Shown here piece after piece: positions 43,600 to 53,476 of a stretch of DNA of 64,000 bases (the stretch's first letter is position 1; each line of letters starts with the position of its first letter). A model generated the notes under the pieces. The model was not told where the DNA came from and ran no database searches. It worked only from the letters and a program-made list of their open reading frames with translations. Made by a program: the position numbers and the translations under genes. The stretch comes from Oopsacas minuta (lineage: Eukaryota; Porifera; Hexactinellida; Lyssacinosida; Leucopsacidae), in contig JAKMXF010000320.1 of assembly GCA_024704765.1 (NCBI GenBank), positions 124,001 through 188,000 of the forward strand, given 5' to 3'.

Positions 43600-44240
43600 G
43601 ACGTTATTAATTACTCTACATTTCTCCCCATTAATGGTAGATATTCATCCCACTGATCTTTCCTGTCCGTATATGTACGCAACATATCCAACAGAATACG
43701 CTTCGATTTTTCCACCAAACCATCCCCTTGGGATGATTGAACTTGTGTGAGTCTTTTTAACACCGAATGAACTACATAATTCTGAGACTAATGCACTCTC
43801 AAAGTTTCTCCCCTGATCACTATACGATTCCTTCGGAATACCAATATGGCAAAACAGCGTCATTAGGATCCCTTCTATTCTGTTTGCTCTTTGGTCCGGC
43901 ATAGGAAACGCTTCCAACCATTTGGTGAAATAGTCTTGAACGACTAAGATATACTTGTTCCCTGTGCCTTTATAGGTACCTCTAGGACATCAACTGCGAT
44001 TCTTTGCCAAGGGAGAGATAACTAAAGGAGTCTATACTGGTCTAAGTTGTTTGACGATCATACATTTATCAAATGTGCTGCAAAATTGTCTAACATTCCA
44101 TGCCATTCCAAACCAAAATGCACTATTTTTAAGTCTCTCAAACGTTTTACGCCATCCGAAATGGCCAGAACCAGGTATATCATGACTCTTATGTAAGAAA
44201 ATATTTTTCAATTTGGTAGGAACAAATTACAGTTCTTCTT
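43600..44240 (-). pseudogene. Gypsy-type integrase remnant
   Basis: Minus-strand pieces show an H2C2-like zinc-binding segment (about 44060-44220) followed by the integrase core with 'AFPMPDQRA' and 'SDQGRNFESALVSELC' (second Asp block). The frame is interrupted. No reverse transcriptase or LTR was seen nearby, so it is a fragment. It differs in sequence from the integrase at 61.9-63.1 kb. Confidence 0.75.
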
Positions 44241-44301
44241 TCACCGAATCCATAAACTCAATTTTTACTGCAAAGAGGGTGGTTTCCATATTTAGAAATT
44301 A

Positions 44302-44416
44302 TCATGTTTCCTTATCGACATGATGTATGAGTAAAGAATTTCATGTTTCTTTATCGACATGATGATGTATGAGTAAAGAATATCATGTTTCCTTATTATA
44401 CTTGTGAGTAATGAAT
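44302..44416. repeat. ~41-bp tandem repeat, about 2.8 units
   Basis: Units begin TCATGTTTCcTTATCGACATGATG at 44302, 44341 and 44383 (the last diverged). Each has GAGTAAAGAAT or a variant at its end. It lies about 150 bp upstream of the coiled-coil gene start. Confidence 0.8.
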
Positions 44417-44559
44417 AATATGATTCTTACTTACAAGTTATAATTGAAAATATCAGGAATTTCACACTTGCTTATATATTTGAATCACATATATAAAGAA
44501 ACTAAAAGAAATAATAGACATTCACATTTAAAAAAAAAACAACAGGATTGCTCAAAGGA

Positions 44560-45066
44560 ATGGCTAACGTAAAAGTAAAAGTCCACTTTATCGAACAAGG
44601 AAAAGAGAGCAGAAAGAAAATTCGAGAATGCTTCAAGAGGTTACATGAAGCTCTACGACTCAGAGAGAGTAATCTCCTATCTTACCTTGATCAAAATGAA
44701 GAAGATTATATTAGCAATAATCAGGAAATAAATAAATTGCTAGAGAAGTTGAAGAAATACAAATTGATTAGTGCAGAAACACTAAGTTCAAATGAACTGG
44801 CAGACATCCATGGAAAAATAGAAGCATTGATAAATAAGAAAATCGAGGAACTAACAGCTGAGACAGACAGGTGTATTGAATTTGAATGGAACAATCAATT
44901 CGAGACTCAAATAGAACAGCTAGGGAATATTAAAAGTTTAACTGTAAAGGATTACAGGATTGCAAGAAACAAATTTAGAAAAGTATCATTCGTTTCGATA
45001 TTTTTCATTTGTCTATACTTTATAAATTATGTCATATTCCAGCGGTTCCCAACCTGGGGTCCATAG
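44560..45066 (+). CDS. Short coiled-coil protein, C-terminus supplied by a MITE
   Basis: ATG at 44560 (MANVKVKVHFIEQ...) gives 168 residues. The upstream in-frame TTG is not a start. Residues about 10-125 are charged heptad-like helices ('ECFKRLHEALRLRESNLLSYLDQ', 'ELADIHGKIEALINKKIEELTAE'). They resemble the helical region seen in NHL/TRIM-like proteins, but no propeller follows. A hydrophobic stretch (about 148-160, 'VSIFFICLYFINYVIF') comes next. The last residues (QRFPTWGP) and the stop codon come from an 87-bp hAT-type MITE. The gene lies inside the COPB1 intron on the opposite strand. It may be a truncated member of a lineage-specific family. Whether it is expressed is unknown. Confidence 0.6.
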   Translation: MANVKVKVHFIEQGKESRKKIRECFKRLHEALRLRESNLLSYLDQNEEDYISNNQEINKLLEKLKKYKLISAETLSSNELADIHGKIEALINKKIEELTAETDRCIEFEWNNQFETQIEQLGNIKSLTVKDYRIARNKFRKVSFVSIFFICLYFINYVIFQRFPTWGP

Positions 45067-45126
45067 GATCTCAAATTTGTATTGCAGTCTATAAGATAGG
45101 GCCTACAGAAAGGCTGGGAACCGCTG
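45040..45126. mobile_element. 87-bp hAT-type MITE at the 3' end of the coiled-coil gene
   Basis: CAGCGGTTCCCAACCTGG is mirrored by AGGCTGGGAACCGCTG. The 8-bp flanks TCATATTC (45032-45039) and TCCTATTC (45127-45134) match at 7 of 8 positions, as for hAT duplications. Such 'GCGGTTCCCAACCT' ends are common in animal hAT MITEs. Confidence 0.85.
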
Positions 45127-45354
45127 TCCTATTCTATCATTCTTATAAGATTATATCGTACAACTGTGTTAAATACTGTAACATTAGCCACGCATGTTGG
45201 TATTAACTACTATTTGTAGTTCATTGGTTATAATATTACATAACAATAATAGCTAGAGCATAGGCGGAGAATAATCGCATTTGCCAGAAAAGTAGGGGGG
45301 TCGATACTCAGCCTTCAGCCAATAGAAAATGATATAATAGATACATATTGGTAT

Positions 45355-45487
45355 CTAGGCGGAGCTAGGGGGTTGTTGGTAACCCCCGGACAACTGTCAG
45401 CAACCCCTGGATTACTGAAGATTCACACAATTGTATATTAATGAGGTTGCTAGCTACCCCAAAGGCGAAATGCTAGTTACGCCTCTG
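45355..45487. mobile_element. 133-bp hAT-type MITE with perfect 8-bp duplication
   Basis: The ends are CTAGGCGGAGCTAGG and GCTAGTTACGCCTCTG. ATTGGTAT is duplicated exactly on both sides (45347-45354 and 45488-45495). No coding content. Confidence 0.85.
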
Positions 45488-46630
45488 ATTGGTATTGAAT
45501 TAGAATATTCCAGTTGACATAACAAATGGTAGCTATTCAGTACTGTCATATGAGCGAATATCTTAGAGCACAAGAGAATAACGAAATATGGAGCCCCTGG
45601 GGAACTTTGAGTGTTTTTTGAGGAAATAATTAAGGAACTCCCCAGCATAAAGTTTGAGTTTGATTAGAGTTTCGTATAAAAACAACGCGTAAGCAAATTT
45701 AAAAGAAGGAAAATAAATAGTTGTATAAAAGAAGGACAACATCATAGTACTAACTTCTAACTCTAATCCCTCCTATTCAATTTTGTTGAAATCTCCAAAG
45801 GTGTGAACAGGAGAACGAATACGTATATATGTTAGGACAAATTTGCAGAATCAACAATTATGCATAATTACAGATTTTTGGTAGGAATTACAAGCGATCT
45901 CTAAGTGTAAGCGAGTGACTTAAAATCAATATCTGTAAACATTTAATATGTCCACACGGTCGATGGCATCATCATCTACTTCATAACCACGAAGATGTGT
46001 CCATGTCGTGCACAGTAGAGAATTGCTTCAATAATTGATTGAATGACTCTACCTATTCTCGAGTCTCTATTCTCTATTCTCTATTCTCTACTATGACTTG
46101 TTGAATAGCGCAAGAACTTCAATAAGCTAAATATTTGCAATACTTGCGGATGAAACTAAAGACTATGTAGTGAAAACAACAACTATCACTATGATTCCGT
46201 AACATAAATAAATCTAAAATAATTTTACTGGATATACGCATGTATCTGAATTGAATGCTGCTGCTCCTGTTGAGTACATCTTCCAAAGGATTTCGTAATT
46301 CAATTTATACTTATCAATGCGTAAGTCAGTGCTATGATGGGCATCTGTCAAAAGCCCTCTGGTCAAAGAGGAAGACAATGTTGATAAACTCTCCAATACA
46401 AGGTGTTCTCGTTCGTAATATATCTTGCTGTTGAAAATATTGTTTAAAATAATTCGTCGCTTAATATGAGAGATTTTGATCTCTGACTACTGTATGCACA
46501 AACACACATGAGCATCGGTATGGGGGGAGAGACCAAGGCACGTACCCTAGGTGCAGCTTCGTAGGGGGTGCCGGGAATGCTGGATGCTTAGGCGGGTGGT
46601 AATGGACGTGACGACCTTGTACACACTAAA
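45488..46630. other. COPB1 intron, no gene seen; short microsatellite
   Basis: TCTCTAT units (CTCTATT x3, about 46064-46091) form a small microsatellite. 'GGTGTGAACAGGAGAACGAATACGTATATAT' at about 45799 is the reverse of a phrase near 7620-7650, an old interspersed repeat. A short minus-strand frame at 46214-46396 is not recognised. Confidence 0.45.
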
Positions 46631-46995
46631 TCTATATTATTAAAACTCAATTATTGTGTGTGTATGTTTGTGTTTGTTTGTCCGCTTTGTATTATAATAA
46701 TAGGGGAAGATAATCTGCGATATAATACAGGGAATAAGATATCCTTCTGTTGAAGATATAGGAAAAGTAAACAATTAAATTGGCTAATCGAGTATGCTGA
46801 GTCCGATTTTCACATTTTCGAATTAATCATATGTAAAATTATTTGTTGTTTTTATGAATATAAAGTAAACAAATTGTTGAAATATTAATATATTATTTCA
46901 ATTTTGCAATTTCATACGTTGCTAAATTCGAGGCACGAAGTGCCGAGTCACATGCGAACACAAAGCGTTCGCAGCCGCGAACGAGCTCGTAGTAT
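46631..46995 (+). mobile_element. Composite rolling-circle-like repeat, copy B
   Basis: It begins TCTATATTATTAAAACTCAA, then TGTGTTTGTTTGTCCG. It includes the minisatellite body (about 46795-46880). It ends with GAGGCACGAAGTGCCGAGT, GCGAACACAAAGCGTTCGC and CGCGAACGAGCTCGTAGTATA. The layout is the same as copy A. It lies 37 bp inside the intron from the COPB1 donor at 47031/47032. Confidence 0.55.
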
Positions 46996-47031
46996 ATTAA
47001 GTGTATCTCAAATCTAGCAATAACTAATAAC

Positions 47032-47489
47032 CTGTTCTCTGCATCTAGAGCATCTCCAGTTACAAGCAATCCAAACAAAATAGTATCATCTGCATGAGTT
47101 TCACTCTCCTCCGGTATACCAGTGTCCTTCATCTTGCTTTCCTTAGACTGCTCACTGCGTAGTTCGTCTACTGCTTTTCTTGTTTTATCTAGAACGGCTA
47201 AGCCTATGGAAGGGTCAGGAGAGGATAGCAATCTCAAACATAACTACAAGTGATCTAGCTCAATGGCAGGAACTGGTTTCTTCAACAGTTTAGATCTTCC
47301 TGGTTTGAGCATTTAGGATATGATTAGCATAGCTTCTCCTTTAAGTGCATTACAACTCTGTTAGTTATTACACAAAGAAGCGTAGGTAATGGCTAGCTTA
47401 CTCAGAGCTCCAGCTAGTGAGCAGGCTAGAGTGTAGTTACCTTCTAGAAGCTTCTTGCGTAGAGTAGGAGCATCATCCTGCTTCTTAGC
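47032..47489 (-). pseudogene. COPB1: COPB1 internal exon with three in-frame stops
   Basis: Acceptor CCCCTAAG (intron end 47490) opens in phase 0 with 'AKKQDDAPTLRKKLLEGNYTLA', then 'CSLAGALSKLAITYASL'. The donor AACAG|GTTATT (47032/47031) closes in phase 2. Spliced to 42051, it gives ENRFETSLL, matching the family. Within the exon the single continuous frame carries TAA at 47361-47363, TAA at 47313-47315 and TAG at 47244-47246, yet homologous residues flank each stop ('GEAMLII', 'SKLLKKPVPA', 'LCLRLLSSPDPSIGLAVLDK'). Splice sites are intact, so this is an unprocessed, decaying gene rather than a retrocopy. Confidence 0.88.
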
Positions 47490-47863
47490 CTTAGGGGTTA
47501 TATATATAAGATAAGCAAAGTACAGTAAGGCCTGTAATGGTCACTTAATATTAACGTTACGTAAAAATCTTTTATGATCAAATTCAAAATATTTCCCAAA
47601 GCATTGTAATAATTCAATACAAAATACACTGGAACCAACATAACCCAACACCTGTATTGTTAGGAAGACATCTATAATCAGACAGAGTTAATCTAAATCT
47701 TCCTACAATACAAATTCACCTGAATAATCTTACAATTTGCTAACCCGACACAATTTCCATATACAAGCCACCAATGATTGTCGGAATATGCATTTTCCCC
47801 ACTATATAGTATAGTAGTTATTTCCCCTTACTGTATATGCATAAGCTTGACTTAATCTAATAC

Positions 47864-48110
47864 CTGAGAAATAGTAGAGCTAAGAGCACTCTGAGTTGCA
47901 TATGTCCCATCAGCAGTGACGTATGAATGAGATCCAGTAGGCACAGACTCTATAATATTCAGAGAATCATCCTCTCCAGCAGCCTCCTTTCTCTGCTCGC
48001 TCTCCACTATAGGGAGCTCTCCCACCAATAAACTTATCTCCTGCATCACTCTAGTTATTTCTTCCTCAGTCATACAGTGCTGACCTAGCACCCATAATAA
48101 TGGACGGAGT
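47864..48110 (-). pseudogene. COPB1: COPB1 exon, upstream part of the decayed gene
   Basis: An open frame encodes 'LLWVLGQHCMTEEEITRVMQEI', 'GELPIVESEQRKEAA' and 'TADGTYATQSALSS', all beta-COP blocks. It ends TISQ at a donor (CTCAG|GTATTA, intron start 47863) in phase 0 and continues at 47489. The 5' limit is uncertain. Just upstream, the frame meets TAA around 48129, and the expected residues appear in another frame, so a further shift is likely. No exon for the N-terminal 380 residues is found above this point in the window. Confidence 0.85.
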
Positions 48111-48159
48111 ACTTCTCCATTTTCAACTTAACAATAGAGCCATTCATAACAACAAAAGT

Positions 48160-48514
48160 ATAGTGCAACCGTTATAAGTGGGGTCTATATAAATGGAGAA
48201 CCTCTACAGCTATAAGCGGGGAGGGGAATGGGCGATACAGTTAAACAATAGCTTCAAACATTAAAATCAGAATCTATAAGTGAGAAATTCTAAAAGATAA
48301 AATTTCCTGAATTATCATTTCTTGTGCCAAATGTATAAAATCAAGTATTTATTGCTATCTTCGGATTTCAAAGAAAAAATAGCTACAAAGTTATATTATA
48401 CTTGCAAGATATTATAAGATTATAGGAAGTGAATATACAAACTGAAATTATAAGTGGGGATTGGGGATATCAAAATTTAGCCGTTCCGACCTCCCCCACT
48501 TATTGAGGTCCTAA
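48160..48514. mobile_element. ~355-bp Tigger-like inverted-repeat element
   Basis: GTGCAACCGTTATAAGTGGGG at the left is mirrored by CCCCCACTTATTGAGGTCCTAAT at the right. A second phrase, AACCTCTACAGCTATAAGCGGGGAGGGG, lies just inside the left end. The motif matches the element at 59689-60115. Boundaries are approximate. Confidence 0.55.
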
Positions 48515-48659
48515 TACATCATATATATGTATATAGATTATACGAGAAAGAAGTTAGCAGCCAATTCAAATTTAACAAACGTGTTCACTTCAATCGTATA
48601 TTTGACTGACTTACCGTATAGCTAGAGAAAAATTTACTTAGCACGCCAAGGACTGCCTA

Positions 48660-50507
48660 CACGTGGTCATATTGACTCAGAATCTAATTTTAAGCAACTC
48701 TTAGTTCTACGTGCTTCTGATTCAAAAGATTTACAGAAATGGCTCCTGAAAACAATATCATGGACTTCGATCGAAGTACAAGAAGAAATACTAGATATTA
48801 TGGCGAACCATATTGTGCGATTATTTACACGTCAAATGCGTAATTATTCCTATGGATTGATAGCTGACGAGACGTCTGATATTTCTCGGATTGAACAACT
48901 GAGCATCTGTTTTCGTACTATAGGTAGTAACTTATCTCCCAATGAAAGAGTGCTTGGCTTCTATGCTCTTGATAAGTGCGATGCTGAATCAATATTTTCA
49001 GCAATCAAAGACGCCCTCCTTCGCTTCGGTATTAGTTTGTCATACTGCTTCGGGATGACATTTGATGGTGCCTCATAGTTCAGTGGTCTTTCAAATGGTG
49101 TAGCTGCTCGAAATTCTGAGGTGGCTCCAAGTGCCCTAAGTACTCACTATCATATGCATTGTATTAATCTCGCAGTTCAAGATGTTGTCAAGGCTGTCTC
49201 TCTAACGCGTGACTTTCTACACTTGGTCAACGACCTAATCACTTTCCTTCGTCATTCCCCGAAACGTTGTGCAATTGTGCATAAAGTTGCATTGGAGTTA
49301 GATAATACACAAACCCACAATAGACCCCTCTGTCTTACTCGTTTCACAGTTAAATATACTGCACTTTCGGGATTGTATTGACAATTTGATGTAATTTTGG
49401 ATGCATTGGCAGTGATTGAAACACAAGCAACTGAAAGTAAGGTTAGATCCATAGCAAGTGGATATCTTAAACGATTAGCTGAATTGATGTCTGTTTTGGT
49501 CTCTGTTTTTAGCTGAAAATATTTGAATTGACAGATAATTTAAGTAAACAGGAAAAACTATTTCAGTTGGGGAAGGAAATAATCTCTGTTCGATTTACGA
49601 TCTCAATTTTATAATCAATGCACTGTGATGAGAAATTTAAACTACTATGGACAGAAACGGAGAATTTTCGTAAGCAACATGGAGGGGAAGCTGCAAAGCT
49701 TCCACACAAAGTAAGGCGTCCAAGTCGTTTTGATATTTCTGAACAACATGTTTGGCAAACACCAGGAGAGTACTATCTCTCAATATACTATCAAGTTCTT
49801 GATCATGCCTGCGATAGGTTAAGAAGTCGAATTACTAACAAATATATACCAATTCTGGAACCAATTAAACAACTCTTAGATAGTGTTTGGAAGGAGCACC
49901 AGTCAACTTAGATAACCTTAATCTCGTTGTAATCATTACGGTAAGGATATTTTGGATTCGAAACGTCTTGAAGCACAACTTCTTTGCTTGGAGAATCTTC
50001 CGGAACGATTTTACATCCGAAGGCTTCTGTTTCTCAAATTATGAAACTTATTTCAAAATGCGAAATGAGAAATTTATATCCAATGATAGTCAACATTATT
50101 CAGCTATATCTTGTATCCCCTGCTACTACAGCCAATGCAGAGAGATCATTTAGTCAGCTACAAAGGTTGAAGACTCATTTAAAAAGCACGATGAATCAAA
50201 GACATCTCAATTCACTGCTTATACTCTCAACTTACCAAGAAGAACTCGATCTCTTAACATTGATGAATTGGTGAATGATTTTGTATTGAGAAATGAAACA
50301 GGGCGTAACATTTTTAGTAACAATTAGCATCATTGAAATGAATCATTTTCATAGTTTTAGTTTTTTTTTTGTCTTAACATAACATGGAATATTACCAAAT
50401 ATTATTATGATACTAATAAGTACCAAATTTAAGATAGGAAAGATATAAGGTGAGTAAAATATTGGGGGGCGATCGACCCCCTTGCCCCTCCAGGATCTAC
50501 GCCCTTG
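48660..50507 (+). pseudogene. hAT-type (DUF4371) transposase, decayed, with right terminus
   Basis: Plus-strand frames give 'LIADETSDISRIEQLSICFR', then 'CFGMTFDGAS' followed by TAG (49076-49078), 'HCINLAVQDVV', then TGA after 'ALSGLY' (49379-49381). The C-terminal dimerisation block 'TTANAERSFSQLQRLKTHLKSTMNQRHLNSLL' ends at 50274. These are hallmarks of DUF4371/TTF-type hAT transposases. Downstream, CCCCTCCAGGATCTACGCCCTTG (ends 50507) has the form of a hAT right end. The matching left end was not found. Several stops and shifts mean it is dead. Confidence 0.85.
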
Positions 50508-51297
50508 TTATAATATGCCCTTAATAATGTGATTTTTCGAACATCCAAAAAGGGGACAATGACGTCATAATTTCGTCATAGGTGTGAATTACGTTTTAAT
50601 TGTATAGATTGCTTATTTCAAGCAATTTGTGTTGATAATAAATGTTTTATGAATCATTGTAAAAAGTTTGTGCTCAAGTTCGAACTTAACTCTTAATGAA
50701 TACGGCTTACTTTCGAAGTGATCAACTTCTTAGTAAATACGGCGGCAGACTAGATTAAGGTACTCAACCATTTTCAAGTGATTTGATAGGAAATTGACTG
50801 ATTAATGATTGTGTGTTAGGTTGATCTAATTTCACGCTCTTGAAATGTATATTATACAGACAGACGGCCACAGTGGGTTATTTTGGGTAAATATTTCCAG
50901 TAGGCTATAACATCAACAATTTTTATTATTTTCTGCTGAATTTTTGGCTACTGGGGTTTAACTACAGACAATTTTTTGGCATGTCAGATATTGAGAGGAT
51001 GAGTTAGCATTTGAAAATTATGGCGTCATATTTAATTTCGAAAATATTCATATATTTTTCGTTTCCTATAATTCATGACTATATACGATATTCTTAATGG
51101 TATCTTGTTCCGATAACGAATACAAGTAACTAAGCACCGCATTAGTTATTGAAGAATCGTATCCTAATCTTGTGATTAGGATATGTTGTATAGGAATGTG
51201 ATATATTATGTCAACTACAAAACTAAATATATATTTAAACGTAAATCAGTGTATATCAAATTATTTTACATAAATTATAGCCATACAAAGCTGTAAA
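50508..51297. other. Intergenic, no gene seen
   Basis: AT-rich sequence. No terminal repeats or long frames are recognised. Confidence 0.4.
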
Positions 51298-52070
51298 ATG
51301 TCACTTACACTTCCTGAAGTAAATGAAATATTTCTGGATACTAAACAGGGCAATCGAAATGCTAAAGTAGATGTCAATTTGGCAAGTAGAATAATTGGAG
51401 AAAAACTTGAAATCGACTCACAATTACCAACATTCTCAAAGTATGCGAAGAACCACCATTTGAGGTACACTCGGCTTAGATAACCATTGCACCACGATCA
51501 GTCCGAAAATAATCTTGAACAAATAGTTCTTAAGCGTCAGGACTATATTACAAGTACTGAAACTCCAGCCTAAAGTTAGCCAGCTGGTCTCTAATTCGTG
51601 ATTTTCGGACAACTCTAATACCTCAATTCCAATTTTACTCATCGGTATCAAATCCAATTGGAGTAACAGTCAACTACATTGACCACATAGTAAATCTCTT
51701 GAGACGTAGCATCACATACTCTATACAATCTATTGAATAACCCTGATGTACCCGCTCAACTTTATGGTTAAACATGGTGTAGATGGGCCGGGAAGTCACA
51801 CTGTGTCTAATCTTAGATCTCAAATACCTCGTGATCGTTCACATTTTCTCTTGTTTATGGTTTCTCCTCTTGAATTGAAAGATTGTCAAGAAATTTTATC
51901 TGGTCTAATCAATACCCAAATTCTAGATTCTCCAACCAGCCAATCGCATTGCTATCTCAAAAAGAGAGCATTGTAAGTGTCACTACTCTAATGAATTTCT
52001 TGAATCTACAAATTGACGAACTCGTGTCTTCGAGAATGAAAGTGGACTTTGTGAATAATAGTTGAGTTAA
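51298..52070 (+). other. Decayed or fragmentary ORF region, unrecognised
   Basis: An ATG frame at 51298-51483 (61 codons) and a later frame about 51746-51976 ('FMVKHGVDGPGSHTVSNL', 'RDRSHFLLFMVSPLELKD') look protein-like. The VDGPGSH phrase is reminiscent of the Asp block of some transposase/RAG-like proteins, but the match is too short to assign. It may be a relict transposon gene. No ends are identified. Confidence 0.3.
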
Positions 52071-52284
52071 ACATTACATCAACATAGTAATATTTAGCTT
52101 GACATACCATAGTAACCAAAAGTATAGAATGGAATGTTGGTATTATCATGGTTTCGCTGAACTTCGATGAACAAATATTTATAGAATAGTTTTATTAGAT
52201 AGTCTGTCATGCGTGTAATATCCTGAATAGTGCGAGAATTTGCGAGTAACTTTTGTTCACAACAAAATACGTTCCCATTATTCA

Positions 52285-52854
52285 TACTACGGGCCTTTGG
52301 CTCGTCACCTCGCGATGAACTCGGCGCATTGCGCCTCGGGGTATTCAACGGATAAACAACAATTGAGATTTAATAATATTGATATTGTTTACAATATTCA
52401 GATTCAGCATACACTATTACCACAGTATAACCATTGAAAGCATGTTTCTACAACAATTTTGAAATTTGTTTACTTTATGTACCTAAAAGTAAACAAATAT
52501 CCGCAATATGTTGTTTATAATTCCATATTCGGGCTCAGCATACTAGAATACCCAAGGATAGTCGTTGAAAGTATGATTCTACCTCAATTTTGAAATTTGT
52601 TTACTTTTTATTCATCAAATCAACAATAAATTTACATATGAGAAATTAAAAATGCGAAATTCGGATACAGCATGTTCGATATTTTAGTGAAGTTTTATTG
52701 AATTATATTTACTTCCTTGATAAACACGATAAAAACATAGTTATGTGATAATTTCAAAATTGCATACCGTAAATCCTTTCCTTGACAACGGACAAACAAA
52801 CAGACAAACAGACAGACAGACAGACAGGCAATCATTGAGATTTAATAATATAGA
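52285..52854 (-). mobile_element. Composite rolling-circle-like repeat, copy C
   Basis: Read from 52854 on the minus strand: TCTATATTATTAAATCTCAA, a (CTGT)n-rich stretch (52799-52835 on plus), CCGTTGTCAAGGAAAGGATTTACGG, then two minisatellite blocks (about 52385-52480 and 52500-52690). A second copy of the TCTATATTATTAAA-like start follows (near 52376), then GAGGCGCAATGCGCCGAG and other hairpins (52285-52345). The internal second start suggests one copy inserted beside or into another. Confidence 0.55.
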
Positions 52855-53365
52855 TTTAACCTATAATTATGCTGTATTATCACAAAGTTTAAGTAGAGAA
52901 AATTAATGAAAATTCACATAAATTAGGTTTGAGCTGTAAAAGTAACATTAGAACTACACCTAGTGCAAGTTTGATAGTATTTTGAAGGTTGAAATTATAT
53001 TTATAGGAATTTAAGTTGGGTGAACAAAAATATGATTTTAAAAGACCCGAAAATTAATATAATTTGGTGAGACTTTGAGATAGTACAATACTCGTGTATG
53101 TTGATTCAGATAAAAAGCAATTGTAGATTTGGATACACCTACATATTTCTAATCATTCTCAATATATACATTGACAACATTTAAATATGGAAATTTCCCC
53201 TACTAGAAGCGAATAGCCCACTGTAGACGGCCTATGAGGAGATATAACTCCAAATATTTGAAGGATCTGGACTAAAACTAATTAATTGGAATTATGACAA
53301 TTTATAAATCTTGAATTGTATAAAGTGAATCCTTAGATTTTAGAGAAACGTTTACATACGCGTAC

Positions 53366-53392
53366 TACCATATACCATATACCATATACCAC
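53366..53392. repeat. ATACCAT microsatellite
   Basis: A 7-bp unit (ATACCAT) is repeated about 3.5 times immediately 3' of the seven-TM gene. Short and probably neutral. Confidence 0.85.
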
Positions 53393-53476
53393 ATATAGTA
53401 AGAATACAAAAGGTTAAAATATCTACACATATCTATAATACAGGGGCGTTTCACTAGGTGGAGTAACTCTCTTACA

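Noticed and set aside
41255-48110. Use of a non-standard genetic code to explain the COPB1 in-frame stops
   Set aside because: Long intact genes in the window (CARS1, INTS6, ILVBL) have no internal stops, and TAG and TAA serve as normal ends. The COPB1 locus also carries a frameshift and a misplaced exon.
52799-52835. A (CAGA)n run considered as an independent microsatellite or a CRISPR-like array
   Set aside because: It lies within the 5' end of the composite repeat and is a simple expansion of its TGTCTGTC motif.
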